A stretch of DNA of 12,885 nucleotides from CAYMDD01 sp964409675 (GTDB lineage Bacteria; Pseudomonadota; Alphaproteobacteria; Rickettsiales; SXRF01): the NCBI GenBank assembly GCA_964409675.1, contig CAYPEF010000065.1, positions 1 through 12,885 of the forward strand, read 5' to 3'. Below, one piece after another: positions 1 through 7,649 of this stretch (within the stretch, counting starts at the first letter, position 1; every line of letters starts with the position of its first letter). A model generated the notes under the pieces. It had not been told where the DNA came from. It worked only from the letters and a program-made list of their open reading frames with translations, and made no database searches. A program made the translations under genes and the position numbers.

Positions 1-1
1 C

Positions 2-172
2 TGGGAGCATAACGGCATCGTGCAGGCGGTGGAGGGCAGGGACATGCCCTTCCTGATCGGTGTGCAATGGCACCCGGAATTTATGCTGAACTCCCGCCGC
101 CAGCGCGGTATCTTCCGTCTGCTCACGCGTGAAGCGCGTCGCTACCGGCGGGAATGCTTTAACCGCTCTTAA
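2..172 (+). CDS. Class I glutamine amidotransferase (PuuD/peptidase C26-like), C-terminal fragment
   Basis: Only the last 56 codons are present; the gene enters from the left edge. The translated piece contains GVQWHPE at residues 20-26 of the fragment. This is the block that carries the catalytic His and Glu of class I (triad) glutamine amidotransferases; the nucleophilic Cys would lie upstream of the window. The preceding NGIVQAVE stretch and the spacing resemble gamma-glutamyl-gamma-aminobutyrate hydrolase (PuuD, peptidase C26), which removes glutamate from gamma-glutamyl-GABA in putrescine breakdown. The tail after QWHPE is strongly basic (several Arg). Membership of the amidotransferase fold is well supported. 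The exact substrate is inferred, because other class I amidotransferases share this motif. Confidence 0.75.
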   Translation, partial: WEHNGIVQAVEGRDMPFLIGVQWHPEFMLNSRRQRGIFRLLTREARRYRRECFNRS

Positions 173-196
173 CAAATTCTCCGTGCGCCCTATATA
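169..196 (+). promoter_or_regulatory. Possible sigma70-like promoter for the pirin gene
   Basis: TTAACA (169-174) and TATATA (191-196) are separated by 16 nt, overlapping the stop codon of the amidotransferase gene. They would start transcription near 203, giving a leader of about 35 nt before the pirin start. This is a match by eye only, and the AT-rich gap could produce it by chance. Confidence 0.35.
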
Positions 197-227
197 TGTG
201 GAATCAAGGCGGTGCATGACGCGCCGC

Positions 228-234
228 AAGGAGG
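228..234 (+). promoter_or_regulatory. Shine-Dalgarno that fixes the pirin start
   Basis: A perfect AAGGAGG lies 4 nt before the ATG at 239. It lies downstream of the in-frame GTG at 212, so it argues against the longer reading frame and for translation from 239. Confidence 0.75.
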
Positions 235-238
235 TTTT

Positions 239-952
239 ATGCTGACAATCCGAAAATACGCCGACCTGGGCACCATGCAGATTTCCTGGCTGAATGCGCA
301 TTACCATTACAGCTTCGCCAATTATCATGACCCCAGGCGCATGGGGCTCGGCCCGCTGCGTGTGATTAATGACGATATCGTGAAAGCAGGCGGTGGGTTC
401 GACATGCACCCGCACCGCGACATGGAAATCATCACCTATGTGCGTAAAGGCGCCATCGCGCACCGCGACAGCCTCGGCAACGAAGGCCGCACCGACGCGG
501 GCGACGTGCAGGTGATGAGCGCCGGCACCGGCATCGTCCACGCCGAATATAATGAAGGTGCGGAAGATACCAACCTCTACCAGATATGGATTCATCCGCG
601 CGCCAAGAGCGTCGCGCCGCGCTGGGACCAGCGCGCGTTTCCGAAATCCCCGGTGGAGGGCGAATTGCCGCTGTTGGTTTCCGGGCTGGAGGACCACCGT
701 GAAATCGACGCACTGTTCATCCATGCCGACGCGGCTATCTACGGCGGCGTAATCGCGCAAGGCAAACAGGTGCGGCATAACCTCAAGGGGAGCGCTTACC
801 TGCTCGTCTCGCGCGGCAGCGTGCTGGCGGACGGGCAGCGGCTGGAAGCAGGCGACGGCGCCGAAATCACCGCGCAGGATGCGCTGACATTGCAGGCGCA
901 AGGCGGCGATAGCGAAGTGGTGCTGATCGACCTGCCTTTGCATCATGCATAA
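239..952 (+). CDS. Pirin family protein (YhhW-like cupin)
   Basis: This 237-aa bicupin protein closely resembles E. coli YhhW (about 231 aa), a cytoplasmic metal-binding pirin with quercetin 2,3-dioxygenase activity in vitro; the physiological substrate of the family is unclear. The N-terminal cupin shows FANYHDP, RVINDD and HPHRDMEI. The metal ligands expected from pirin structures are present as His57, His59, His101 and Glu103, in the same order and spacing as in YhhW. The second cupin half (from about residue 140) lacks an obvious ligand set, as in relatives. An in-frame GTG at 212 would add nine residues, but the strong ribosome site lies after it, so ATG 239 was chosen. It is probably a single-gene unit with its own promoter. 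Confidence 0.93.
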   Translation: MLTIRKYADLGTMQISWLNAHYHYSFANYHDPRRMGLGPLRVINDDIVKAGGGFDMHPHRDMEIITYVRKGAIAHRDSLGNEGRTDAGDVQVMSAGTGIVHAEYNEGAEDTNLYQIWIHPRAKSVAPRWDQRAFPKSPVEGELPLLVSGLEDHREIDALFIHADAAIYGGVIAQGKQVRHNLKGSAYLLVSRGSVLADGQRLEAGDGAEITAQDALTLQAQGGDSEVVLIDLPLHHA

Positions 953-1001
953 GCATCCGTGCTTGCGTTAATGCGTATCTGCCCATAAGGATAAGCGCAT
1001 C

Positions 1002-1415
1002 ATGCCGACCAAGCACAACAAGATTCGCTATAAAAGCACCCCCAAGAACCGGGCGACGCTGACGCTTACCGGCAGGTCGTACCTGCAATACCGCGACGAT
1101 GATAAAATCGAAGCGGCCAGCAAGGGCGACCTGCTTTTCTACCCAAGCGTGGAAGCGCTGCACACTATTCACCACGGCGACTATGAAAGCGCCCGCTACA
1201 GCGGTTATTTTAAGACCGACGTGCATGATGGCAAGGAATGGAAACCGCTGCTGCCGAACGGCATCTTCAACGCCAACGAACATCATTTTTCCAAGCGCGA
1301 TTATCCGGCGGATATCTTCGCGGCCTGCGCTGCCGTCGTTGCGTCCCTGCAGGGGCGAATACTGGAGCGCACTTACCGCGAACATTACAAAATGATCAGC
1401 GAAGACAGTGATTAA
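1002..1415 (+). CDS. Hypothetical protein, 137 aa
   Basis: I do not recognise this protein. The frame is open for 137 codons with GC-rich third positions like its neighbours, and an AAGG (986-989) lies 12 nt before the ATG, so translation is plausible though not proven. There is no signal peptide and no transmembrane segment. The N-terminus is basic (Lys/Arg-rich through residue 18) and the middle is rich in Tyr, His and Asp. The second half contains a short Ala-rich stretch (IFAACAAVVASL) that could be a helix. The gene lies 49 nt after the pirin gene and ends in AT-rich DNA. The order could reflect cotranscription with pirin, but nothing in the protein points to a role. Confidence 0.7.
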   Translation: MPTKHNKIRYKSTPKNRATLTLTGRSYLQYRDDDKIEAASKGDLLFYPSVEALHTIHHGDYESARYSGYFKTDVHDGKEWKPLLPNGIFNANEHHFSKRDYPADIFAACAAVVASLQGRILERTYREHYKMISEDSD

Positions 1416-1505
1416 TTAATTTAAAATATAAGTAAAACATAAAGATACCTAAATTTACGACTTTTTTACTTGCTAGTTTGGCATCGCCTGCCTAGTTTGC
1501 CGCGC
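1416..1505. other. AT-rich intergenic spacer before slt
   Basis: These 90 nt are clearly AT-richer than their surroundings (TTAATTAATTTAAAATATAA near 1412-1431) and probably hold the slt promoter, but I see no -35/-10 pair good enough to call. A weak inverted repeat, AAGTAAAA (1430-1437) with TTTTACTT (1464-1471), spans a 26-nt loop and is not a convincing terminator. Confidence 0.4.
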
Positions 1506-3359
1506 ATGCAACACGGGCGATTACATCAAGCAGTGGTGCCGGTCATTCTTGCAGCGATCTTTGCAGGTCTGCCCGCTTCACAGTTCATGCCTCCCAAGAG
1601 CGCTGCACAGCGCGTAAGCGAAGCTGTACCCGTCGCCGAAGAATACGTGCCTGCGCAATTATTGCGCAGCGCCAATACAGACTCCGCCATTTCCGGCGTG
1701 CTTTCTGACAAGGATATCGACATCTATAAGCGCATTCTTGAAGCGCAGCGTGCAAGCGACTGGCAACAGGCCGATCATTTTGCACAACAGCTCACTAACA
1801 GGATATTACTTGGATATGTGCTCGCAGAGCGCTTCACTGCTAAACGCTATGTTTCAGCGGGTGAAGAATTGCGCGACTGGCTGGAACAATACGCCGACCA
1901 TCCGCAGGCTCCCGCCATTTATGCGCTGGCGGTGCGCAAAACCGGCAAGTCCGGTCTGACGCCCCCCGATTCCACCCGCCAATCCTCCCTGCAAGGCTAT
2001 GGCGACAGTAATGGCCTGAGCGGAAGATTATCCTACCGCCCCAACATGATCGAAGACAGCGTATGGGCCGGTAGGCCGGAAGCCCGCTCGCTCTGGCAGG
2101 CGGTGGAAAACGCCATCAACGCGCACGATATTCCCCGCGCGCAGGCCATCTTTGAGCAGCGCCGCACGCAGGATGTGCTGAAGCAGAACGAAAAGAGCGT
2201 CCTGCAATGGGAACTCGCTGAGCAGCATTTCTACCGCGGCAATAATACTGCCGCCTATACGCTGGCTGGAAACGCCGCCGTACAATCCGGTGAAACCATG
2301 CCGGGCATTCACTGGATGGCCGGCCTCACCGCGTGGAAAGCCGGCAAGATTGCCGCGAGCGCAAAACATTTCGCCGCCATGGCCGAGCGCGAGCATAATT
2401 CCCCGTGGGAAAAATCTGCCGCCGCCTACTGGGCCTACCGCGCTTATAAAAAACTAGGCGAAGAACAAAAAGCGAATGATTATCTGCGGCAGGCCGCGCA
2501 CACGCCGCGCACGTTCTACAGCATCCTCGCGCGTCGCACGCTGGGGCAGCCGATTTTCCTGCCCTCGCAGCAGGAAGTGCTGAAGCAGCCGGATACGGAC
2601 GCGCTGTATGCCATCCCGCCTGTTCGCCGCGCCGTGGCGCTGGCACAGATCGGCGAAAACGAGATGGCGGAGAAGGAGCTGCGCGGCTACTTCCCACAAA
2701 GCCCGCGCGAAAGCCGCAAGGAACTGTTATCGCTGGTGCAATATCTCAGCCTGCCTGCCCTGCAGATCAGCATGGCTAGCCAGATGGTAAAGCAGGGTGA
2801 AGACGTGGAAGCCGCGCTCTACCCATTACCGGACTGGGAACCCGAAACCGGCTTCGGCCTAGACCCGGCGCTGGTGTTTGCGCTGGCGCGTCAGGAATCG
2901 GGCTTCCGCGCCTCTGCGCGCGCCTCCAGCGGCGCGATGGGCGTGATGCAGTTGATGCCCGAAACCGCCAAGCTGATGCGCAAAAGCCTCGGCAATCCGG
3001 TGACAATGCCGCTGGAAGGCATGCTGGAGCCGGAGATGAATATCACCCTCGGCCAGCATTACCTTGAGCATCTGATGCGCACGCCGTCGGTGGGCAATAA
3101 TTTATTTTACGTGATTGCCGCCTATAACGCCGGCCCCGGTAATCTCAGCCAGTGGCGCGCCCGCGGCAACGCCGATAACGACCCGCTGCTGTTTTTGGAA
3201 ACCATTCCCTTCACCCAGACGCGCCATTATGTTAAGCAGGTGATGGCCAATTACTGGATCTATCAGGAGCTGCGCGGCGAAAAACCCGCCACGGCGCAGG
3301 CGCTGGCCGAGGGAAGCTGGCCGGTGTACCGCTCCTCCAGCGAACTGGCGCAGCGTTGA
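1506..3359 (+). CDS. slt: Soluble lytic murein transglycosylase (Slt70 type)
   Basis: The predicted product is an exported periplasmic enzyme of about 617 aa (E. coli Slt70 is 645). It cleaves the MurNAc-GlcNAc bond of peptidoglycan to leave 1,6-anhydro-MurNAc ends. An N-terminal hydrophobic segment (about residues 10-26) looks like a signal peptide. Residues about 60-430 are helical and rich in Ala, Leu and aromatic residues, consistent with the superhelical U/L domains. The C-terminal catalytic domain has ARQESGF with catalytic Glu464, GAMGVMQLMP (476-485) and AAYNAGPGN (538-546), the three classic SLT motifs. The open frame extends to a TTG at 1470, adding 12 residues; ATG 1506 was chosen because it puts the signal peptide at the N-terminus. 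Neither start has a good Shine-Dalgarno. The stop overlaps the next start. Confidence 0.93.
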   Translation: MQHGRLHQAVVPVILAAIFAGLPASQFMPPKSAAQRVSEAVPVAEEYVPAQLLRSANTDSAISGVLSDKDIDIYKRILEAQRASDWQQADHFAQQLTNRILLGYVLAERFTAKRYVSAGEELRDWLEQYADHPQAPAIYALAVRKTGKSGLTPPDSTRQSSLQGYGDSNGLSGRLSYRPNMIEDSVWAGRPEARSLWQAVENAINAHDIPRAQAIFEQRRTQDVLKQNEKSVLQWELAEQHFYRGNNTAAYTLAGNAAVQSGETMPGIHWMAGLTAWKAGKIAASAKHFAAMAEREHNSPWEKSAAAYWAYRAYKKLGEEQKANDYLRQAAHTPRTFYSILARRTLGQPIFLPSQQEVLKQPDTDALYAIPPVRRAVALAQIGENEMAEKELRGYFPQSPRESRKELLSLVQYLSLPALQISMASQMVKQGEDVEAALYPLPDWEPETGFGLDPALVFALARQESGFRASARASSGAMGVMQLMPETAKLMRKSLGNPVTMPLEGMLEPEMNITLGQHYLEHLMRTPSVGNNLFYVIAAYNAGPGNLSQWRARGNADNDPLLFLETIPFTQTRHYVKQVMANYWIYQELRGEKPATAQALAEGSWPVYRSSSELAQR

Positions 3360-3973
3360 GCGCGCCGGATTTTGCTCTTGAACAGGCGCATGCCGGCATA
3401 GTCTGCGGCATTGACGAAGCGGGCAGGGGACCACTGGCCGGGCCGGTCGTGGCCGCGGCGGTGATATTCCCGCAGTATCATGCTCCCGCAGGCATCAACG
3501 ATTCCAAAAAACTCTCCGCCGCCGCGCGCGAGCGTTTGTTAGAAGCAATTCAGGCTGGCGCGCATGTCGGCATCGGCACGGCCAGCGTGCAGGAAATCGA
3601 TACGCTGAATATTCTAGGTGCCACCAAGCTCGCCATGCAGCGCGCCTATGCGTTGCTGCCGCTCAGGGCCGATGCCGCGCTGATTGACGGCAACCAGCCC
3701 CCTGCGCTACCCTGCCGCGTGCAGGCCGTGATAAAAGGCGATGCGCTGAGCCTCTCCATCGCTGCCGCCAGCATCGTGGCGAAAGTCACGCGCGACCGCA
3801 TCATGCAGCAATTAGGCGCGCAATATCCCGGTTACGGCTTTGAGCGCCACGCCGGATATGGTACAAAGGCGCATCTGGGCGCGCTGATGCGCCTTGGCGT
3901 CACCCCGCACCACCGCGCCAGCTTCGCACCCATACGAGAGATATTGCAGATGGCTGAAAAACAAATCGCATGA
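3356..3973 (+). CDS. rnhB: Ribonuclease HII
   Basis: This 205-aa cytoplasmic nuclease cuts the RNA strand of RNA-DNA hybrids and starts removal of single ribonucleotides from DNA. The signature GIDEAGRGPLAGPV begins at residue 18, giving acidic residues Asp20 and Glu21. LIDGN supplies Asp111 and KGDALS supplies Asp129, completing the expected DEDD set. SIAAASIVAKVTRD and the YPGYGFERHAGYGT block are also typical, as is the C-terminal LGVTPHHRASF. Length is normal for type 1 RNase HII. The start is a TTG overlapping the slt stop (TTGA), with no nearby in-frame alternative, which implies translational coupling to slt. Confidence 0.95.
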   Translation: MSAPDFALEQAHAGIVCGIDEAGRGPLAGPVVAAAVIFPQYHAPAGINDSKKLSAAARERLLEAIQAGAHVGIGTASVQEIDTLNILGATKLAMQRAYALLPLRADAALIDGNQPPALPCRVQAVIKGDALSLSIAAASIVAKVTRDRIMQQLGAQYPGYGFERHAGYGTKAHLGALMRLGVTPHHRASFAPIREILQMAEKQIA

Positions 3974-4467
3974 GCAAGGACGCACCCTCAGAGAAAGCCG
4001 AAAAATCGGACACCTACCGGCGCAAGCGCATGTTCCCGCGCACGCTCGCGCAGTGCGTCGATCCGGTGACAAAACCGGTATTCACCCGCCACGGATTGCT
4101 GGAAGCGCGCATCATTCGCGACTGGGAGCGCATCGTCGGCGCGGAAATGAGCGCATGTACCCTGCCGCAGAAGCTTGCCTTTCCACGCGGCAAAACCACT
4201 GAGGGCTGCTTAACCATACTGGCGATGAGCGGCCATGCGCTCACCCTGCAATACCGCACGCCGGTGATCATGGAAAACCTCGCCGCTTATTTCGGCTATA
4301 AGGCCATCTCCCGCATCATGATCCAGCAGGTGCACCAGCTGCCCGTCCCCGCCCGCCCGGAGCCGCACATTACCTATTACCCTCCCGCCGCCGCCGAGAC
4401 CGACCCGCAGGACCCACTGCAAGCCGCGCTGGCGCGGCTGGGGCGAGCCATGCAGCGTAATGATTGA
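3970..4467 (+). CDS. dciA: DUF721 / DciA family protein
   Basis: This 165-aa protein has the DUF721 core at about residues 38-120: a helix around Trp52 in DWERIVGAE, then beta-rich LTILAMSGHALTLQYR and a final helix AAYFGYKAISRIMIQQ. DciA is the ancestral bacterial loader that brings the replicative helicase DnaB to DNA, with a KH-like fold. The N-terminal 20 residues are highly charged and the C-terminal part (from about 123) is Pro/Ala-rich, probably disordered. ATG overlaps the rnhB stop (ATGA). In many alphaproteobacteria a DUF721 gene lies next to a DsbA-family gene, as here; the frequent neighbours mutY and smc are absent from the window. Family membership is firm. The helicase-loading role in this organism is inferred. 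Confidence 0.85.
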   Translation: MSKDAPSEKAEKSDTYRRKRMFPRTLAQCVDPVTKPVFTRHGLLEARIIRDWERIVGAEMSACTLPQKLAFPRGKTTEGCLTILAMSGHALTLQYRTPVIMENLAAYFGYKAISRIMIQQVHQLPVPARPEPHITYYPPAAAETDPQDPLQAALARLGRAMQRND

Positions 4468-4491
4468 AAAGTGCTTTAAGTTCGCTATACT
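4464..4491 (+). promoter_or_regulatory. Sigma70-like promoter for the dsbA-like gene
   Basis: TTGAAA (4464-4469), 16 nt, then TATACT (4486-4491): near-consensus -35 and -10 boxes. The -35 box overlaps the dciA stop codon. Transcription would start near 4498, leaving a leader of about 23 nt before ATG 4521. The downstream genes are close-packed through atpB (gaps of 12 and 43 nt), so this promoter may also feed the F0 genes. Confidence 0.6.
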
Positions 4492-4520
4492 TTACCCATC
4501 CACCATCAACCGGGGCTTTT

Positions 4521-5243
4521 ATGATCCATCAGTTGTTTATATCCATTGCCGCTCTCTCTTTGCTCATCTTGCCTATGCCTGGTTTTGCCCAGGAAAGGGA
4601 AATTCCCGCTGATATAGCGGCCAAAGCCGCCGATGTGGTAAAGGATGGCGCTGCCGCCATGAAAAAACCTGCCGAGCCGGTGCATTCCGAGCTGCTGGAA
4701 AACGCTCCCCTGCCGGGCGATTTCATGATCGGTGATAAAAAAGCCCCCGTCACCGTCATTGAATACGCCTCGCTGACTTGCCCGCACTGCGCGCATTTCC
4801 ACACCGAAGTGGTGCCGATGATCGAGCATGATTATGTGGCCAAAGGCAAAGTGCGCTATATTCTGCGTCCCTATCCGCTGAATGAGCCGGCGCTGAAAGC
4901 CGCCGAGCTGGTGGATTGCGTGGGCGAGGAGGGCGGCCCCGAGCGCTATTACACCTTCGTCAAGGTCCTGTTCGACGCGCAGAATAAATGGGCCTTCGAC
5001 ACCACCTATATGACCGCGCTCGAAACCTTCGCCGGCGTCGGTGGCGTGCCGAAGGAGACCTTCGACAAATGCACCTCCGACCCCGAACGCGAGAAGAAAA
5101 TCCTGAAAGTCCGTAAAGCCGCCACGGATGAGCTGAAGGTGAGTCACACCCCTTACGTCTTCGTCAATACCCTGCCTTATGAAGGCCCGCCCACCCCGGA
5201 AAGCTTCTCCAAAGCCATCGAAGATGCGCTAGCCAAAAAATAA
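4521..5243 (+). CDS. Exported DsbA family thiol-disulfide oxidoreductase
   Basis: This 240-aa protein has a signal peptide (hydrophobic residues 5-20, likely cleavage after GFA at residue 23), so it acts in the periplasm. The thioredoxin-fold domain (DsbA/Thioredoxin_4 type) starts near residue 67. Its active site is CPHC (Cys87, Cys90), the same dipeptide as E. coli DsbA, and Thr210-Pro211 is the expected cis-Pro loop. Two further cysteines (133, 184) could form a structural disulfide. It probably oxidises, or possibly reduces or isomerises, cysteines of exported proteins. The frame is open back to a TTG at 4464, but that would add 19 residues ahead of the signal peptide and start inside the promoter. 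A GGGG lies 5 nt before ATG 4521. The next gene, atpI, starts 12 nt after the stop. Confidence 0.9.
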   Translation: MIHQLFISIAALSLLILPMPGFAQEREIPADIAAKAADVVKDGAAAMKKPAEPVHSELLENAPLPGDFMIGDKKAPVTVIEYASLTCPHCAHFHTEVVPMIEHDYVAKGKVRYILRPYPLNEPALKAAELVDCVGEEGGPERYYTFVKVLFDAQNKWAFDTTYMTALETFAGVGGVPKETFDKCTSDPEREKKILKVRKAATDELKVSHTPYVFVNTLPYEGPPTPESFSKAIEDALAKK

Positions 5244-5255
5244 GGAGCCAACCCA

Positions 5256-5585
5256 ATGCCCACCGAAGAAAAGCTGCCCTCGCTGGATCAGCTGCAAAGC
5301 CATATCGACGCTGTAAAGCGTGAGACCTATCATCCCGAACCCACCGAGGCGCATAATGAGGTGGACCAGAAACTCACCCCCTCCATGCGCCTTGGTATCG
5401 AGATGGTGGCAGGGGCGGTGGTCGGCATTATCATCGGCTATCTGGTGGATGAATGGCGCGGAACCATGCCCTGGTTTACCGTCGGCTTCTTTTTCGCGGG
5501 CTGCCTGGCGGGATTCCGCAATCTGAAACGCCTGTCAGAGCCGCTTGACAAGGACGAGGATTCCGCTACAACTCCACGCGCCTGA
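5256..5585 (+). CDS. atpI: F0F1 ATP synthase assembly protein AtpI
   Basis: This 109-aa inner-membrane protein has an acidic and polar N-terminal 44 residues and two transmembrane helices (about 45-64 and 72-89) joined by a short loop with DEWRGTMPW. That matches the AtpI/ATPase_gene1 family, which assists c-ring assembly and is linked to Mg2+ supply. A good AAGGAG (5242-5247) lies 8 nt before the ATG, overlapping the end of the dsbA-like gene. Its position directly before atpB is canonical. The C-terminal tail is charged and unconserved. Confidence 0.9.
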   Translation: MPTEEKLPSLDQLQSHIDAVKRETYHPEPTEAHNEVDQKLTPSMRLGIEMVAGAVVGIIIGYLVDEWRGTMPWFTVGFFFAGCLAGFRNLKRLSEPLDKDEDSATTPRA

Positions 5586-5628
5586 CCCATGCCGGGTTAA
5601 GCGTTTTTGAAATTGCTGGATATTCTAC

Positions 5629-6369
5629 GTGTCTGAAGCCGCTTCCCACAACCCGCTGGAACAATTCGAGATTTATCGTATTTTGCCTCTGAAGTTCGGC
5701 GCATACGACCTGAGTTTCACCAACGCCTCCCTGTGGATGGCGCTGGTTTGCCTCGGGGTTCTTATTTTCCTGAGCGTCGGCGGACGCAAGCTCGCGCTGG
5801 TGCCTGGGCGCTGGCAGGGAGCCGCCGAATCGGTGGTCGGCATGGTACATGACATGGTGATTGAAAATGCCGGGCGCGAAGGCCTGCGCTATTTCCCCAT
5901 CGTCTTTACGATATTCATTTTCGTGCTGTTTGCCAATATGTTCGGCATGCTGCCCTATTCCTTCACCGTCACCAGTCACGTAGTGGTGACCTTTGCTCTG
6001 GCGGCGCTGGTGTTCACCGGCGTTACGCTGATTGCGCTGTTTCGCCACGGTCCGGTGAAATTCCTGCATTATTTCCTGCCCGAAGGCACGCCCTGGTGGA
6101 TTGTGCCGCTGGTCTACCCGCTGGAGGTGATTTCGTTCCTCGCCCGCCCGATCAGCCTGTCGGTGCGTCTGGCGGTGAACATGACCGCAGGGCATATCCT
6201 GCTCAAAGTGATGGCCGGGTTCGTGGGCATTATCGGCCTGCTTGGGGTGGCACCCTTTATTCTGGTTGTGCTGCTGACCGGGTTCGAGATCGGCATTGCC
6301 ATGCTGCAGGCGTATATTTTCACGATCCTGACCTGCATCTATTTGCATGATGCGATCCATCTGCATTAA
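5629..6369 (+). CDS. atpB: F0F1 ATP synthase subunit a
   Basis: This 246-aa polytopic inner-membrane subunit forms the proton half-channels against the c-ring. The essential arginine is Arg180, in SLSVRLAVNMTAGH, equivalent to E. coli Arg210 in SLGLRLFGNMYAGE. FANMFGMLPY (101-110) and PLEVISFLARPISL upstream of it are family blocks. At least five membrane helices are visible, and the C-terminus ends in HDAIHLH. The start is GTG 5629, the only sensible in-frame choice. It has no clear Shine-Dalgarno and lies 43 nt after atpI, so coupling with the upstream gene may help translation. Confidence 0.96.
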   Translation: MSEAASHNPLEQFEIYRILPLKFGAYDLSFTNASLWMALVCLGVLIFLSVGGRKLALVPGRWQGAAESVVGMVHDMVIENAGREGLRYFPIVFTIFIFVLFANMFGMLPYSFTVTSHVVVTFALAALVFTGVTLIALFRHGPVKFLHYFLPEGTPWWIVPLVYPLEVISFLARPISLSVRLAVNMTAGHILLKVMAGFVGIIGLLGVAPFILVVLLTGFEIGIAMLQAYIFTILTCIYLHDAIHLH

Positions 6370-6395
6370 TACATATAACCATAACACTTTTTTCC

Positions 6396-6401
6396 AAGGA
6401 G
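6396..6401 (+). promoter_or_regulatory. Shine-Dalgarno that decides the atpE start
   Basis: AAGGAG lies 1 nt before ATG 6403 but 7 nt before ATG 6409. Only the second spacing works for a ribosome, so the protein should begin MEGEALKY rather than MTMEGE. Confidence 0.8.
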
Positions 6402-6408
6402 AATGACA

Positions 6409-6630
6409 ATGGAAGGTGAAGCTTTAAAATATATCGGTATGGGTCTGGCCGCGCTCGGCATGCTTGGCGCAGCGCTCGGGGTAGGCAAGGTGTTCGGCGC
6501 ACTGCTCGAAGGCATCGCTCGTAATCCCGGCGCGAAGAAGGAAATGATGGGCCCGGCTTTCATCGGCGCCGCGTTCGCGGAGTTCATGGGTCTGCTGGCG
6601 TTCGTCGTCGTGATCATGATCAAAGGCTAA
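6409..6630 (+). CDS. atpE: F0F1 ATP synthase subunit c
   Basis: This 73-aa hairpin of two membrane helices forms the rotor ring. The polar loop has the invariant Arg-Asn-Pro at residues 38-40. The proton-carrying carboxylate is Glu58 in AAFAEFMGLLAF of helix 2. I see no polar Na+-ligand pattern around Glu58 (no Gln in helix 1, no Ser/Thr directly after Glu), so proton coupling is expected. Helix 1 is Gly/Ala-rich, as needed for ring packing. The start is chosen by Shine-Dalgarno spacing. Good ribosome binding fits the need for many copies of c per complex. Confidence 0.96.
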   Translation: MEGEALKYIGMGLAALGMLGAALGVGKVFGALLEGIARNPGAKKEMMGPAFIGAAFAEFMGLLAFVVVIMIKG

Positions 6631-6650
6631 CGGTTTCGCTGTAACCGGCC

Positions 6651-7142
6651 ATGCCGCAACTTGATCCTGTCTCCTCGCTGTTTCTTTCGCAGTTCTTCTG
6701 GCTGGCGCTGAGCTTCGGCCTGCTGTACCTGCTGCTCTCGCGCGTGCTGCTGCCGCCGCTCACCGGCATCATGCAGCAGCGCAAGGACACCGTCTCCGGC
6801 GACATCCTCCGCGCGCAGACGCTGAAGGAAGAAGCCGAGCAGGCGCGCGAGCAGTATGAGCGCACTGTGGCGGATGCGCATATGCGCTCGCAGCAGGTGT
6901 TCGCCGACGCTGCGCTCACCATCAAGCAGCACACCGAGAAAGCCAATGCCGAGATGGACCGCGCGGTAGCGGAAAAGCTCGCGCAGGCACAGGCCGCTAT
7001 TGCGGCGAGGAAGCAGGAGGTATATACTCAGCTTGCTTCCGACAGTGCGGAACTGGTGGCGCAAATCGTGGAGAAATTCACCAACACGCGCCCCGACGCC
7101 GCCAAAATCTCCGCTGTGCTGCGCTCTCTTTCATCGTCCTAA
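6651..7142 (+). CDS. atpF': F0F1 ATP synthase subunit b'
   Basis: This 163-aa peripheral-stalk subunit starts MPQLDP and has one membrane helix at about residues 11-34 (FLSQFFWLALSFGLLYLLLS). The PPLTGIMQQRKDTVSGDI stretch that follows is the mark of b' rather than b. The rest is a long charged, Ala/Gln/Glu-rich helix, expected to pair as a coiled coil with b. Paired b and b' subunits are found in alphaproteobacteria, cyanobacteria and plastids. It lies 20 nt after atpE and 18 nt before atpF. Confidence 0.93.
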   Translation: MPQLDPVSSLFLSQFFWLALSFGLLYLLLSRVLLPPLTGIMQQRKDTVSGDILRAQTLKEEAEQAREQYERTVADAHMRSQQVFADAALTIKQHTEKANAEMDRAVAEKLAQAQAAIAARKQEVYTQLASDSAELVAQIVEKFTNTRPDAAKISAVLRSLSSS

Positions 7143-7160
7143 CGGAAACGGTAATCATTT

Positions 7161-7643
7161 ATGTGGCAGGACCCGCATACCTGGGTAGCGATTGGCTTCA
7201 TTACTTTCTTCGCGCTGTTCGGCAAGAAGCTTTGGCGCGCCATGGTGCAGGCGCTCGACGCTCGCTCCGCGCGCATCGCGCGTGAGCTGAAGGAAGCCGA
7301 AGGCTTACGCCTGGAAGCGGAAAAAACGCTTGCCATGTACCGCCAGAAATACCAGGACAGCATGAAAGAAGCGGAAGAAATCATCGTCCGCGCCCGCAAG
7401 GCCGCCGAGCAGATGATGGCCCAGGCCGAGATTGACCTCAAGGCCAGCATGGAGCGCCGCACCCGTCAGGCGACCGACCGCATCGCCGAGGAAGAAAAAC
7501 GCGCTATCGCCGAAGTGCGCAACCATGTGGTGGACATCACCGTGGCCGCCGCCCGCGCCATCGTCACCGAGCAGCTGCAACAGCAGGCCGGCGACAATGG
7601 CATCCGCCAGGTGATCGCCGATCTGGAGCGCAAAGTTCATTAA
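7161..7643 (+). CDS. atpF: F0F1 ATP synthase subunit b
   Basis: This 160-aa protein has a single N-terminal membrane helix (about residues 6-22) followed by a long amphipathic, highly charged helix (EAEGLRLEAEKTLAMYRQKY onward), the second strand of the peripheral stalk that holds F1 to subunit a. The membrane segment is shorter than that of b' and the helix is richer in Arg/Lys/Glu. It closes the F0 cluster: a short hairpin with a T run follows within 10 nt of the stop. The ribosome site is weak (GGAAA about 15 nt upstream). Confidence 0.93.
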   Translation: MWQDPHTWVAIGFITFFALFGKKLWRAMVQALDARSARIARELKEAEGLRLEAEKTLAMYRQKYQDSMKEAEEIIVRARKAAEQMMAQAEIDLKASMERRTRQATDRIAEEEKRAIAEVRNHVVDITVAAARAIVTEQLQQQAGDNGIRQVIADLERKVH

Positions 7644-7649
7644 GCGTCG

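Noticed and set aside
1470..1505. TTG start for the lytic transglycosylase
   Set aside because: It would put 12 extra residues before the signal peptide and has no ribosome site; ATG 1506 is preferred, though not proven.
4464..4520. TTG start for the dsbA-like gene
   Set aside because: It lies in the -35 box of the likely promoter and would bury the signal peptide behind 19 residues.
4529..5147. Long minus-strand frames opposite the dsbA-like gene, and a similar 273-codon frame opposite atpB
   Set aside because: They are shadow frames caused by GC-rich codon bias. The plus-strand genes have clear family motifs and the antisense frames have none.
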